In this document: positions 54,221-62,613 of the stretch, piece after piece | Layout: every line of letters begins with the position of its first letter | Position numbering within the stretch: position 1 is the first letter of the stretch | Program-made: the position numbers and the translations under genes | Notes under the pieces: generated by a model | Told to the model about the DNA's origin: nothing | Databases searched by the model: none | What the model saw: the letters and a program-made list of their open reading frames with translations, nothing else | Assembly (NCBI RefSeq): GCF_021412625.1 | Contig: NZ_JAKCFI010000013.1 | Coordinates: 173,363-237,362, forward strand | Reading direction: 5' to 3' | DNA from: Myxococcus stipitatus | Lineage (GTDB): Bacteria; Myxococcota; Myxococcia; Myxococcales; Myxococcaceae | DNA length: 64,000 nt

Positions 54221-55504
54221 ATGCGCCTCCTGTACATCCTCGCCACCTACCTGCTCTTCCCGCTGCTGCTGCCGGTGCTCTGTCTGCATCGCAAGACGCG
54301 TCACGGGTTGAAGCAGCGGCTGGGGTTCTACGCGCCGGGGGACCTGCCTCCGCGCGGCGATGGCCCGGTGCTCTGGCTCCATGGCGCGAGCGCGGGGGAC
54401 CTGCTCGCGCTGGCGCCCATGTTCGCCCCCCTGCGCGCGCGCTTCCCCGGCTGCCAGCTCATCGTCTCCACGATGACGGACAGCGGCCATGAGATGGCGC
54501 GGGGACGGTTGGCGAAGGACATCGACGGGGTGGTGTACGTCCCCTACGACTTGTGGGGCGCGACGCGCCGGGCGGTGAAGGCACTGCGTCCGGACCTGCT
54601 GGTGCTCGAGTACACCGAGGTGTGGCCCAACCTCATCCGCGCGGCGAAGCGGAGTCACGCGCGCGTGGTGATGACGAATGGCCGCTTCTCTCCCGCCAAC
54701 GTGGGCAGGTACCGCTGGCTGTTCCGGCTCATCGGCAATCCGCTGGAGGACTTCGACCTCCTGCTGATGCGCGAGGAGGGCGAGGCCGAGCGGGCTCGCG
54801 AGCTGGGGGCGAGAGCGGACTGGGTGAAGGTGACGGGCAACACGAAGTTCGACGCGCTGGCCTCGGGCGCGACGAGCGACGACGAGGTGTTGCGCGGAGC
54901 GCTCGGGTTGGCGCCCGGCGAGCGGGTGTGGATCGCCGGCAGCACGCACGAGGGCGAGGAGGAGCTGCTGTTCGGCGTGTACCGGAGGTTGCTCGCGCGG
55001 TGGCCGGACCTGCGGCTCGTGGTGGCGCCGCGCTACGTGGACCGTGCGCCGCGCATCGTCGCGCTGGCGCGGGAGGCGGGCCTGGAGGTGGGCCTGCGCT
55101 CGACGGGGGGTGGGGCGCGGACGCGGGTGGTGGTGCTGGACACGATTGGCGAGCTGTCGCGCGCGTACCGCCTGGGGACGGTGGTGTTCGTGGGGGGCTC
55201 GTTCACGAAGCGCGGTGGCCAGAACATCCTGGAGCCCGCGGGGCAGGGCAGGCCGGTGTTGTACGGACCGCACATGGACAACTTCCGGGACAGCGTGGCG
55301 CTGCTGACGGGGCAGGGCGGGGTGCAGGTCGCGGACGCGGAGGCGTTGCATGCGCGGCTGGAGGAGCTGCTCGCGGACCCGGAGCGGCTCGAGGCGCTGG
55401 GAAGCCAGGCCCTGGCGACGGTGCGCCGCATCTCCGGCGCGAGCGAGAGGAACGCGGAAGCCATGACGACGCTCTTTCCCCACGGGAGGGTCGAACCGCG
55501 ATGA
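54221..55504 (+). CDS. waaA: Kdo transferase WaaA (KdtA), GT30, with unusual active-site Asp
   Basis: A 427-residue GT30 enzyme that adds Kdo to lipid A precursors. An N-terminal membrane anchor (LYILATYLLFPLLLPVL) is followed by LKQRLGFY, VLWLHGASAGDLLAL, EYTEVWPNLI, MTNGRFS, VTGNTKFD and VFVGGSFTKRGGQNILEPAG, all family motifs. In most WaaA proteins the second reads SVGE, with Glu as the proposed catalytic base (Glu31 in Aquifex); here it is SAGD, with D60. The next gene overlaps by 4 nt. Function is likely kept but should be tested. Confidence 0.9.
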   Translation: MRLLYILATYLLFPLLLPVLCLHRKTRHGLKQRLGFYAPGDLPPRGDGPVLWLHGASAGDLLALAPMFAPLRARFPGCQLIVSTMTDSGHEMARGRLAKDIDGVVYVPYDLWGATRRAVKALRPDLLVLEYTEVWPNLIRAAKRSHARVVMTNGRFSPANVGRYRWLFRLIGNPLEDFDLLLMREEGEAERARELGARADWVKVTGNTKFDALASGATSDDEVLRGALGLAPGERVWIAGSTHEGEEELLFGVYRRLLARWPDLRLVVAPRYVDRAPRIVALAREAGLEVGLRSTGGGARTRVVVLDTIGELSRAYRLGTVVFVGGSFTKRGGQNILEPAGQGRPVLYGPHMDNFRDSVALLTGQGGVQVADAEALHARLEELLADPERLEALGSQALATVRRISGASERNAEAMTTLFPHGRVEPR

Positions 55505-56508
55505 CGCTCATCGTCCACCCGCACTTCCACAAGCGGTACACGGGGGTGACGCGCCACGTGGAGACGGTGGTGCCGGCGCTCGTGAAGGGGTCGAACTCGG
55601 AGACCCGGGTCATCGGCTCGGGGCTCAGCGACGGCCTGCCGCGAATCACCTGGCCGGAGCTGCTGCGCCGCGCGCGCAGCGAGCCCGTGGTGTGGCACGC
55701 GCACCGGAACAACGAGCTGTTGGCGGGGCTGATGCTGAAGCTGCTGGGGCGGAACGTGCGGCTGGTGTTCACCCGGCACACGTCGATGGTCCCGAGCGGC
55801 TTCACCCGGCTGCTGGCGCGGAGCGCGGACGCGCTGGTGTCGCTGACCAGGCAGGTCGCGGAGGCGTTCGCGCTGCCGTCGACCATCATCTCGCACGGGG
55901 TCGACCTGGCGCGCTTCCACCCCCCGGAGGACCGGGACGAGGCGTGGGCGCGGTTGGGGCAGGGGGGACGCTTCGGCGTGGGCGTCATCGGCCGCGTGCG
56001 CAAGGAGAAGGGGCAGGGGGACTTCATCGAGGCCGTGCGTCCCCTGGTGTCGTCCTATCCGGACTGGCAGGCGGTGCTGGTGGGGCTGGCGAAGGGGCCG
56101 GACCTGGACTGGGTGAACGGCCTGCGTTCGGGCATCGAGGGGCGGGTGTCGCTCGCGGGCGAGCAGTCCGTCATCGAGCCCTGGTACCGGGGGCTCACCA
56201 TCCTCGTGCACCCGTCCTATTCGGAGGGGTATTCGCTGGTGCACGTGGAGGCGATGGCCTCCGGGTGCTGCGTGGTGGCGTCGAAGCTGCCGTACCTGGA
56301 CACGCTCATCGAGGATGGGCGCACGGGGTTCTTCTTCGAGCCCGGGGACGTGAAGGCGCTGCGGGAGCTGCTGGACATGCTGATGCGGGAGCCGGAGCGG
56401 GCGCGGCAGGTGGGGCGCAACGCGGCGGAGGAGGCTCGGCGCCGGTGTGGCGTGGAGCACGAGGCGCACGCCCTCGATGACCTGTACCGCATGTTGCTGG
56501 GGCGGTGA
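55501..56508 (+). CDS. GT4-family glycosyltransferase
   Basis: A 335-residue GT-B enzyme: N-terminal IVHPHFHKRYTGVTRH, acceptor-domain VWHAHRNNELL and LVFTRHTSM, and a C-terminal donor domain with VGVIGRVRKEKGQGDFIEAV and the E-x7-E motif in HPSYSEGYSLVHVEAMASG. The family transfers sugars from nucleotide donors with retention; its place after waaA suggests LPS core assembly. Overlaps waaA as ATGA. Confidence 0.9.
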   Translation: MTLIVHPHFHKRYTGVTRHVETVVPALVKGSNSETRVIGSGLSDGLPRITWPELLRRARSEPVVWHAHRNNELLAGLMLKLLGRNVRLVFTRHTSMVPSGFTRLLARSADALVSLTRQVAEAFALPSTIISHGVDLARFHPPEDRDEAWARLGQGGRFGVGVIGRVRKEKGQGDFIEAVRPLVSSYPDWQAVLVGLAKGPDLDWVNGLRSGIEGRVSLAGEQSVIEPWYRGLTILVHPSYSEGYSLVHVEAMASGCCVVASKLPYLDTLIEDGRTGFFFEPGDVKALRELLDMLMREPERARQVGRNAAEEARRRCGVEHEAHALDDLYRMLLGR

Positions 56509-56512
56509 GCGC

Positions 56513-57547
56513 ATGCGCATCCTGCACCTGCTGGCGAGCCCGTTCTTCAGTGGCCCCGCGGAGAACCTCGCGTTGCTCGCGTTGGCGCAGCGCGAGGCCG
56601 GGCACGAGGTGACGGTGGCGGTGGACCGGCGTCGCCGGGACATCCCCGCGGAGGAGCCCGCGGTGCCGCGCTTGCGCGAGCTGGGCTTGCTCGATGAGGA
56701 GGGCCTGGAGCTGTCCGTCAAATCCCCGCCGTGGAGCCTGTGGCGGGACTGGCGGCGATTGAAGGCGCGGGCCGTGGACGTGGTGCATTCGCACTTCAGC
56801 CACGACCACCTGCTGGCGAGGTGGGGGCGGCCCGAGGGGGCGGTGCTCGTTCGTTCGTTGCATGCGCCGCGTTCGTTGCGCTCCTCGCTTCCCGCGGCGG
56901 ATGCCTACACGGTGCCGGCGAGCAGCTTGCTGCCTCGCATGCGGGAGCTGGGACGGGTGGCGCGGGTGCTGCCGGCGCTGGTGGATGCGCGCTTCCATCC
57001 CGCGAAGGACAAGCAGGCGCTGCGTCGCGAGCTGGGCCTCGAGGGGACGCCGGTGGTGGGGATGGTCTCCACGTTCCAGCCCTCGCGCAGGCACGCCGTG
57101 GGCGTGGAGGCGTTCGCGCTCTACCGGAAGGCGCGTGCGGACGCGCGGCTCGTCCTCGTGGGAGATGGGGGCCTCGTCGCGAGGACGCAGCAGCACGTCG
57201 AGGCATTGGGCCTGTCACCGTGGGTCACCTTCGCGGGGTATCGCCAGGGAGACGACTTCGCGCGGTGGCTGAGCGCCTTGGACGAGGTCTGGCTCCTGGG
57301 CCTGGGGAACGACTGGAGCGCGAGGGCCGCCGCGCAGGCGCGGGCCTGTGGTGTCCGGGTGGTGGCCGTCGACGAAGGGGCGCTCCCGGACCTGGCCGAC
57401 GCGAGGGTCTCCGAGCCCACGCCCGAGGCCGTGGCGCGCGCGGCGCTCTCCGGGGAGCGCTCTCCGGTCGAACATCCCTCCAACGCGCGCATCGCGGAGG
57501 ACATCCTGGCCCTGTACACGCGGGCGAGGAGCCCGGAGGGCCGATGA
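56513..57547 (+). CDS. GT4-family glycosyltransferase (second)
   Basis: A 344-residue GT-B enzyme with N-terminal ILHLLASPFFSGPAENLALL, VVHSHFSHDHLLAR, VRSLHAPR and a donor domain VVGMVSTFQPSRRH..LVLVGDGG. The late E-x7-E motif is weak (LDEVWLLGLGNDWSARAAAQA), so donor use may differ from the previous enzyme. Probably another LPS core transferase. It begins 4 nt after the first GT4 gene and overlaps a possible microprotein ORF. Confidence 0.88.
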   Translation: MRILHLLASPFFSGPAENLALLALAQREAGHEVTVAVDRRRRDIPAEEPAVPRLRELGLLDEEGLELSVKSPPWSLWRDWRRLKARAVDVVHSHFSHDHLLARWGRPEGAVLVRSLHAPRSLRSSLPAADAYTVPASSLLPRMRELGRVARVLPALVDARFHPAKDKQALRRELGLEGTPVVGMVSTFQPSRRHAVGVEAFALYRKARADARLVLVGDGGLVARTQQHVEALGLSPWVTFAGYRQGDDFARWLSALDEVWLLGLGNDWSARAAAQARACGVRVVAVDEGALPDLADARVSEPTPEAVARAALSGERSPVEHPSNARIAEDILALYTRARSPEGR

Positions 57548-57642
57548 GTTCGTTCGAGGGCTGCGTCGACGTCAGTGGGGCCGCATGGGGGCGTGAGGCG
57601 GCGCTGCAACGACTCGTCCCGATGGGGAGGCGTCGGGCATGA
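57544..57642 (+). CDS. Possible 32-residue protein between the GT4 and lpxK genes
   Basis: A 33-codon frame (MSSFEGCVDVSGAAWGREAA...) begins with ATGA overlap on the upstream stop and ends with ATGA overlap on the lpxK start. This double overlap is the arrangement of real genes here. Against it: third-position GC is only about 75%, lower than neighbours, and no motif is seen. It may instead serve as a translational coupler for lpxK. Confidence 0.35.
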   Translation: MSSFEGCVDVSGAAWGREAALQRLVPMGRRRA

Positions 57643-58757
57643 GCACGCCCGCCCCCGAGGCGCCGACAGCCATCGAGCGGGTCTTCTATCCCCCCATGCC
57701 CGAGCGTTGGGGATGGCGCGCCCTGCTGTCACCGCTCACGGTGGTCTCGTGGGCCTATGCGTCGGCGGTCCGGTTGCGCGGGGCGCTCTACGACTGGGGG
57801 ATGCTCCAGCCCGAGCGGGTCGAGGGGCTGCGGATCGTGTCCGTGGGCAACCTCAACGTGGGTGGCACGGGCAAGACGCCCGCGGTCCTGCACCTCGCGG
57901 ACCTGCTCGTCCGCGAAGGGCGCAAGGTGGGCATCCTGACGCGAGGTTACGGGCGGCGGTCCCAGGAGCCGCTGACCTTCACGGGACAGGAGCCCCTGCC
58001 TTCGGTGGAGGAGGCGGGGGATGAGCCGCTCCTGCTCGCGCGGCGGTGTCCCTCCGTGCGCCTCTTCGTCGGCGCGGATCGGGTGAGCAGCGCGTACCGG
58101 GCGCGGGACGAGTTCGGCCTGGACACGGTGCTGCTCGACGACGGTTTCCAGCATCGGCGGTTGGCGCGAGACGAGGACCTCATCGTGTTGGACGAGGCGG
58201 TGGGGCTGGGCAATGGCCACATGCTGCCCAGGGGGCCGCTTCGCGAGCCCGCGTCGTCGCTGCGTCGGGCCACGTTGCTGTGGGTGCGCACCTCGACGTG
58301 GGCTGGAAGCGACGTGCCGGCGCTCGCCGCGACGCCGAGCCGGCTTCCGGCCGAAGGCGCCGGACTGCCCCGGGTCCTCACGCGCTATGGGCCCACCGCG
58401 TGGGTGGACCCGTCGGGAGGAGTGCTGCCTCCCGAGGCCTTGAAGGGGCAGCGGGTGCTCGCCCTGGCGGGGCTTGCCCGGCCGGGGGGCTTCCTGAAGA
58501 CGTTGACGTCGCTCGGCGTGGAGGTGGAGGACGCCGCGCTCTTCGCGGACCACCATCGCTTCACGCAGGAGGAGCTCCGGGACGTGGCGGCGCGGGCGGC
58601 CCAGGGGGGCCTGCGGGTCGTGACGACGGAGAAGGACGCGGTGCGTCTACCTCCGGGGTTCGAGGCCTGGAGGGTGCGACTGGGGGTGGAGGTCCTGGAG
58701 GGGGAGGTCTGGCTGCGCAAGGCGCTCGGGCTGGCGGGCGTGCCTCACGGCTTGTGA
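57639..58757 (+). CDS. lpxK: Tetraacyldisaccharide 4'-kinase LpxK
   Basis: A 372-residue kinase that phosphorylates the 4' position of the lipid A precursor. An N-terminal amphipathic or membrane helix precedes the P-loop VGNLNVGGTGKTP (about 68-80), then LTRGYGRRS, GDEPLLLARRCP, VLLDDGFQHRRL and LALAGLARPGGF, with FADHHRFT near the end. All are LpxK signatures. The donor is ATP. It is encoded with waaA, two glycosyltransferases and the heptose genes. Confidence 0.95.
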   Translation: MSTPAPEAPTAIERVFYPPMPERWGWRALLSPLTVVSWAYASAVRLRGALYDWGMLQPERVEGLRIVSVGNLNVGGTGKTPAVLHLADLLVREGRKVGILTRGYGRRSQEPLTFTGQEPLPSVEEAGDEPLLLARRCPSVRLFVGADRVSSAYRARDEFGLDTVLLDDGFQHRRLARDEDLIVLDEAVGLGNGHMLPRGPLREPASSLRRATLLWVRTSTWAGSDVPALAATPSRLPAEGAGLPRVLTRYGPTAWVDPSGGVLPPEALKGQRVLALAGLARPGGFLKTLTSLGVEVEDAALFADHHRFTQEELRDVAARAAQGGLRVVTTEKDAVRLPPGFEAWRVRLGVEVLEGEVWLRKALGLAGVPHGL

Positions 58758-58788
58758 GGCGACAGGCGCTGTGGGACAAACCGCGCCC

Positions 58789-59802
58789 ATGGCCGCAGTC
58801 TCGCCCGTACGCCCATTGCCGATGCCCACCCGCCTGCCGCTCGCGTTCGCGCGCCGCAGGGTGCTCCTGGTGGGGGACCTCGTCGCCGACCACTACATCT
58901 ACGGACAGACGGACCGCGTGAGCCGCGAGGCCCCCGTGCTCATCGTCCGCTACGAATCCGCCGAGGTGAAGCTCGGGGGCGGCGCCAACGTGGCGGCGAA
59001 CGTGCGGGCGCTGTCGGGGCAGGTGACGGCGGTGGGGGCGCTCGGCGCGGACGAGATGGGCCGGGAGTTGAGGCGCCTCTTCGAGGAGTCCGGCGTCCGG
59101 CTGCACTGCGTGTCGGGGCGCGGCATCGAGACGGAGACGAAGACGCGCATCCTCGCTGGCGGGGTGAGCACCACGCGGCAGCAGATGTTGAGGTTGGACC
59201 GGGGGCAGAGGGCGGGGCTGGCGCCTCGCGTCCGCAAGGCCCTGGCCAGGCACGTGGAGGAGGCCGCGAGGGATGCCGACGCGGTGGTGGTGTCCGACTA
59301 TGGCGCGGGCGTGCTCGGCGACGAGGTCCGCCAGGTCTTGAGGAAGCTGTCCGCGGACGGGCTGCCGGTCTGTGTCGACAGCCGATACGCGCTGGCGTCC
59401 TTCTCGGGGCTGACGGTGTGCAAGCCCAACGAGCCGGAGCTGGAGGCGCTCGCGGGGCATCCGGTGCGCTCGGAGGATGACCTGCTCGCGGCGGGCCATG
59501 CGGCGGTGCGGCGCCTGGGGTGTCGCGCGCTGCTCGTGACGCGGGGGCGCCATGGGATGGCGCTGTTCGACGCGGAGGGCGGCGTGGACCTCATCCCGGT
59601 GCACGGGGCCAAGGCTGCGGTGGACGTCACGGGGGCCGGTGACACGGTGATTGCGACCTTCGCGTTGTCCCTGGCGGCGGGAGCCTCGTTCGGCGAGGCG
59701 GCGCGGCTGGCGAACGTGGCCGGCTCGCTCGTCGTGCAGAAGCCGGGCACCGCGACCGTGTCCCGCGACGAATTGATGTCGGAGCTGCGGAGCACGCGAT
59801 GA
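58789..59802 (+). CDS. hldA: Heptose-7-phosphate kinase (HldA/RfaE domain I)
   Basis: A 337-residue ribokinase/PfkB-family protein: VLLVGDLVADHYIYGQTDRVSREAPVLIV, KLGGGANVAANVRALS, a cluster of RfaE-type residues, VCKPNEPELEALAG and the catalytic VDVTGAGDTVIATFA. The VSREAPV segment is diagnostic for heptose kinases. It makes heptose-1,7-bisphosphate for the LPS inner core. Several in-frame starts exist (GTG 58771, ATG 58789, ATG 58822); ATG 58789 is a compromise. The adenylyltransferase gene overlaps its stop. Confidence 0.9.
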   Translation: MAAVSPVRPLPMPTRLPLAFARRRVLLVGDLVADHYIYGQTDRVSREAPVLIVRYESAEVKLGGGANVAANVRALSGQVTAVGALGADEMGRELRRLFEESGVRLHCVSGRGIETETKTRILAGGVSTTRQQMLRLDRGQRAGLAPRVRKALARHVEEAARDADAVVVSDYGAGVLGDEVRQVLRKLSADGLPVCVDSRYALASFSGLTVCKPNEPELEALAGHPVRSEDDLLAAGHAAVRRLGCRALLVTRGRHGMALFDAEGGVDLIPVHGAKAAVDVTGAGDTVIATFALSLAAGASFGEAARLANVAGSLVVQKPGTATVSRDELMSELRSTR

Positions 59803-60287
59803 GCACCTTGGAGAAGATTCAGCCGCTCGTGAGTATCGTCGAGGCGCGGGAGCGCTGGCGGGCGGAGGGCCGCACGGTCGCGCTGGCCAATGGCGTCTTC
59901 GACCTGCTGCATGTCGGGCACGTCCGTTACCTGGAAGGGGCGCGGGCCCTGGCGGACGTGTTGGTCGTGGCGGTGAACTCGGACGCCTCGACGCGGGCGT
60001 ACAAGGGCCCTGGGCGTCCGTACATCCCGGAGGCCGAGCGCGCGGAGCTCGTGGCCGCCCTCTCCTGCACGGACCGGGTGGTCGTCTTCGACGAGCCCAA
60101 CGTGCGGGGCATCATCCGGGCGCTCAAGCCGGACGTGCATGTGAAGGGCACGGACTACACGCCCGACAGCATCCCCGAGGCGGACGAGGTCCGGGCCTAC
60201 GGTGGGCGCACGGCGGTGTCGGGAGACCCGAAGGACCACAGCACCACGGACCTCGCGCGTCGCCTCGGCCGCGAGGGCGCGAAGTAG
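59799..60287 (+). CDS. hldC: Heptose-1-phosphate adenylyltransferase (HldC/RfaE domain II)
   Basis: A 162-residue nucleotidyltransferase with VALANGVFDLLHVGHVRYLEGA (the HxGH motif), VAVNSDASTRAYKGPGRP and VKGTDYTPDSIPE. It makes ADP-heptose from ATP and heptose-1-phosphate. In E. coli both steps are in one bifunctional HldE; here they are separate genes with an ATGA overlap. The upstream pathway gene gmhA is not in the window. Confidence 0.94.
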   Translation: MSTLEKIQPLVSIVEARERWRAEGRTVALANGVFDLLHVGHVRYLEGARALADVLVVAVNSDASTRAYKGPGRPYIPEAERAELVAALSCTDRVVVFDEPNVRGIIRALKPDVHVKGTDYTPDSIPEADEVRAYGGRTAVSGDPKDHSTTDLARRLGREGAK

Positions 60288-60290
60288 GCG

Positions 60291-60485
60291 ATGTCGCGGT
60301 TGGATGCGACCTTGCTGGCGGTGCTGGGCTGTCCCGACTGCCACGGGCCGCTCGCGCAGCGCGAGGTCGCCTCGGGGACGGAGCTGTGCTGCGAGCCGTG
60401 CCTCGCCGCGTGGCCGGTGGAGGAGGGGGTTCCCCAGCTCCTCCCCGAGTCGAGGCGACCGCGAGGCATGGTCGCCCCCGGGTGA
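60291..60485 (+). CDS. Trm112-like small zinc-binding protein
   Basis: A 64-residue protein of the Trm112p/YcaR family: VLGCPDCHGPL and CCEPCLAAWPVEEGVPQLLPE, with two Cys pairs likely to bind zinc and the family end GVPxLLPE. Trm112 proteins activate methyltransferases in archaea and eukaryotes; bacterial YcaR-like proteins, often next to lpxK, have no firm role. It starts 4 nt after hldC. Confidence 0.88.
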   Translation: MSRLDATLLAVLGCPDCHGPLAQREVASGTELCCEPCLAAWPVEEGVPQLLPESRRPRGMVAPG

Positions 60486-60510
60486 GCGGCGCGCCGACCG
60501 TGTGACGACG

Positions 60511-60537
60511 TCCCCCGAGGGGCGCCCCCCGGGAGGT
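60511..60537. terminator. GC-rich hairpin between convergent genes
   Basis: TCCCCCGAGGGGCGCCCCCCGGGAGG-type sequence can form a long GC-rich stem around a GGGGCGCCCC palindrome, within the 71-nt gap between the Trm112-like gene and the convergent GT9 gene. It could terminate both. Confidence 0.3.
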
Positions 60538-60556
60538 CCCCGCGGTCCGTGGAGGG

Positions 60557-61651
60557 TTACCGGGCGAGCGCCGTCGCGAAGGCGCGAGCCTCCTCGGCGG
60601 CCCGCTCCTCCAGGCCCACACCCCCGGCGCCATCCACGAGCGACGTGAGGTCCACCATGCGGTGAGGCGCATAGGCATGGCCCCAGCGGGGCATGTCCAT
60701 GCGGAGGAAGAACGCGAGCGTGGGGGCGCCCACGGACACCGACAGGTGCATGGGGCCCGTGTTGTTGCAGACGGTGAGGCCCGCGCTGCGCATCAGGGCG
60801 GCCAGCTCGTCCAGGTTCGTGGGAGGGGCGAACCGGGCGCCGGGGGCCTTCTCGACGACGGCGCGCGCGAGCGCCTCCTCACCCGGTCCCCAGGTGACGA
60901 TGGGCGTGCGCCCGGCCTCGATGAGCGCCCGGGCCGCGGCGGCGAAGGCCTCCGGGGGGATTCGCCTGGGCCCGAGCCGACCACCGGGATTGATGACCGC
61001 GTGGGGCGTCGTCTCGGCCTCCTCGAGGATGGCGCGGAAGGTGTCCCGCACGTTGGGCTCGCGGAAGGAGAGCCCCTTGGACAGCGCGCCTCCCGTCACC
61101 GGGGAGAGGAGGTGGGTGCGCTGGAGCGCCTCGCTGCGGGTGTCCGTGAGGGCCGGGACGGAGACGGAGGTGAGATAGGAGACAGGCCAGACGCGGGGCC
61201 CCACGACGATGGCCCGAGGCCCCACGAGCCGGGACACGATCGCGCTCGTCACCGAGGGGACTTCCCAGTTGGCGCAGTCCACGACCAGGTCGTAGCCCTC
61301 CTTGCGCAGCGCGCGGATGCCGGGCGCGAGCACGCCCAGCCACAGGCGGCGGCGGTCGAACGCGATGACCGAATCCGCGTCCGGATGACCGGAGAGCACG
61401 CGCGCCACCTTCGCGTGGACCAGGACATGGACCTCCGGCGCGGGGTGGATGTGCTCCTTGAGCGTGCGCAGCAGGGGGGTGGTGAGGAGCGCCTCGCCCA
61501 CGCGGTTGTCGGGCCGCACGAGCAGCACCTTCCGTGGGGTGGGGAGGGGACGACCAGGACGAAGCCGGCGACCCGGGCGCCAGAACAGGGCGGACGCCAC
61601 GAGTGCCAGCACCAGCTTCGCCCACAATTCGAGCCGCTTGAGCCAGGACAT
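60557..61651 (-). CDS. GT9-family heptosyltransferase-like protein
   Basis: A 364-residue GT9 protein. A membrane-associated N-terminus (LVLALVASALFWRP) precedes KVLLVRPDNRVGEALLTTPLLRTL, DLVVDCANWE, INPGGRLGPRRIPPEAF and CNNTGPMHLSVSVGAPTLAFF, the GT9 donor-site signature. GT9 enzymes usually add heptose to the LPS inner core. ATG 61651 is chosen because it follows the expected divergent promoter region with yicC; upstream in-frame starts to 61693 overlap it. Convergent with the Trm112-like gene. Confidence 0.9.
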   Translation of the reverse strand: MSWLKRLELWAKLVLALVASALFWRPGRRLRPGRPLPTPRKVLLVRPDNRVGEALLTTPLLRTLKEHIHPAPEVHVLVHAKVARVLSGHPDADSVIAFDRRRLWLGVLAPGIRALRKEGYDLVVDCANWEVPSVTSAIVSRLVGPRAIVVGPRVWPVSYLTSVSVPALTDTRSEALQRTHLLSPVTGGALSKGLSFREPNVRDTFRAILEEAETTPHAVINPGGRLGPRRIPPEAFAAAARALIEAGRTPIVTWGPGEEALARAVVEKAPGARFAPPTNLDELAALMRSAGLTVCNNTGPMHLSVSVGAPTLAFFLRMDMPRWGHAYAPHRMVDLTSLVDGAGGVGLEERAAEEARAFATALAR

Positions 61652-61698
61652 CGCGGCGCGGACCCTACACAGAACTGGAAGGCGTGCAAGCACGTGGC

Positions 61699-61727
61699 TT
61701 GACCTGCGGGCGGAAAGCCCCTAGCAA
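61699..61727 (+). promoter_or_regulatory. Sigma-70 promoter of yicC, likely leaderless
   Basis: TTGACC (61699-61704), a 17-nt spacer and TAGCAA (61722-61727), ending 7 nt before the yicC ATG. The predicted start is at or next to the A of ATG. Confidence 0.6.
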
Positions 61728-61734
61728 CCGCCCA

Positions 61735-62613
61735 ATGCTGAAGAGCATGACCGGGTTTGGCGCGGGCCGCGCGCGCGTGGGCGACGAGGAAGTCTCCGTC
61801 GAGGTGCGCTCTCTCAACCACAAGTTCTGCGAGGTGAAGGCGCGGCTGCCTCGCGAGCTGGCTTCGCTGGAGCCGGCGCTGACGAAGCAGGTGAAGGACC
61901 GACTGGCTCGTGGCTCGGTGGAGCTGCTGGTGAAGCGCCAGGCGTCCACCGCCTCGGGGACGGTGCCCACCGTGGACCTGAACCTGGCGCGCGAGTACCT
62001 GCGCACCTTCCGGGACCTGGCGCGGGAGTTGGGGCTGCCGGAGGAGGTCTCCTGGGCGCAGATCGCCAACCAGCAGGGGGTCGTCCGCCTGGAGGAGAAG
62101 GGCGTGGACCTCGAGTCCGCGACGCCGGCGGTGATGACCGCGTTGGACCAGGCCCTCTCCGCGCTGGAGAAGATGCGGCTCGTCGAGGGCGAGGCCATCC
62201 GGGCGGACCTCGATGCGCGCATGAAGCTCCTGGAGGGCTGGAGCCGCGAGGTCGCGCAGCTGGCGCCCCGCGCCGTGCAGGAGTACCAGCAGCGGCTCAC
62301 CGAGCGCGTGGCCGAACTGGCCCGGGGCGTCGCGGTGGACCCTCAGCGGCTGGCGCAGGAGGTGGCCCTCTTCGCCGAGCGCACGGACATCGCCGAGGAG
62401 GTGACGCGCCTGGCGAGTCACCTCGAGCAGTTCCGTGTCCTCATGGCCAGCAGCGAGCCCGCTGGCCGCCGAATGGATTTCCTCGTGCAGGAGATGCACC
62501 GCGAGGTGAACACGACCGGCTCCAAGAGCCAGCACGCGGACATCTCCGCGCGCGTGGTGTCGATGAAGGCCGAGGTCGAGCGCATCCGCGAACAGGTGCA
62601 GAACATCGAATGA
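61735..62613 (+). CDS. yicC: YicC-family endoribonuclease
   Basis: A 292-residue YicC: LKSMTGFGAGRA at the start, VSVEVRSLNHKFCEVKARLP, a long helical middle, and the DUF1732 C-terminus LASHLEQFRVLM, GRRMDFLVQEMHREVNTTGSKS. YicC proteins are recently recognised endoribonucleases acting on RNA such as RyhB in E. coli. ATG 61735 is chosen from the family start and the promoter. gmk overlaps as ATGA, a conserved neighbourhood. Confidence 0.94.
   Translation: MLKSMTGFGAGRARVGDEEVSVEVRSLNHKFCEVKARLPRELASLEPALTKQVKDRLARGSVELLVKRQASTASGTVPTVDLNLAREYLRTFRDLARELGLPEEVSWAQIANQQGVVRLEEKGVDLESATPAVMTALDQALSALEKMRLVEGEAIRADLDARMKLLEGWSREVAQLAPRAVQEYQQRLTERVAELARGVAVDPQRLAQEVALFAERTDIAEEVTRLASHLEQFRVLMASSEPAGRRMDFLVQEMHREVNTTGSKSQHADISARVVSMKAEVERIREQVQNIE

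Noticed and set aside
58046..58921. A 291-codon plus-strand frame overlapping lpxK
   Set aside because: It overlaps the well-supported lpxK and hldA frames and has Gly/Arg-rich low-complexity sequence.
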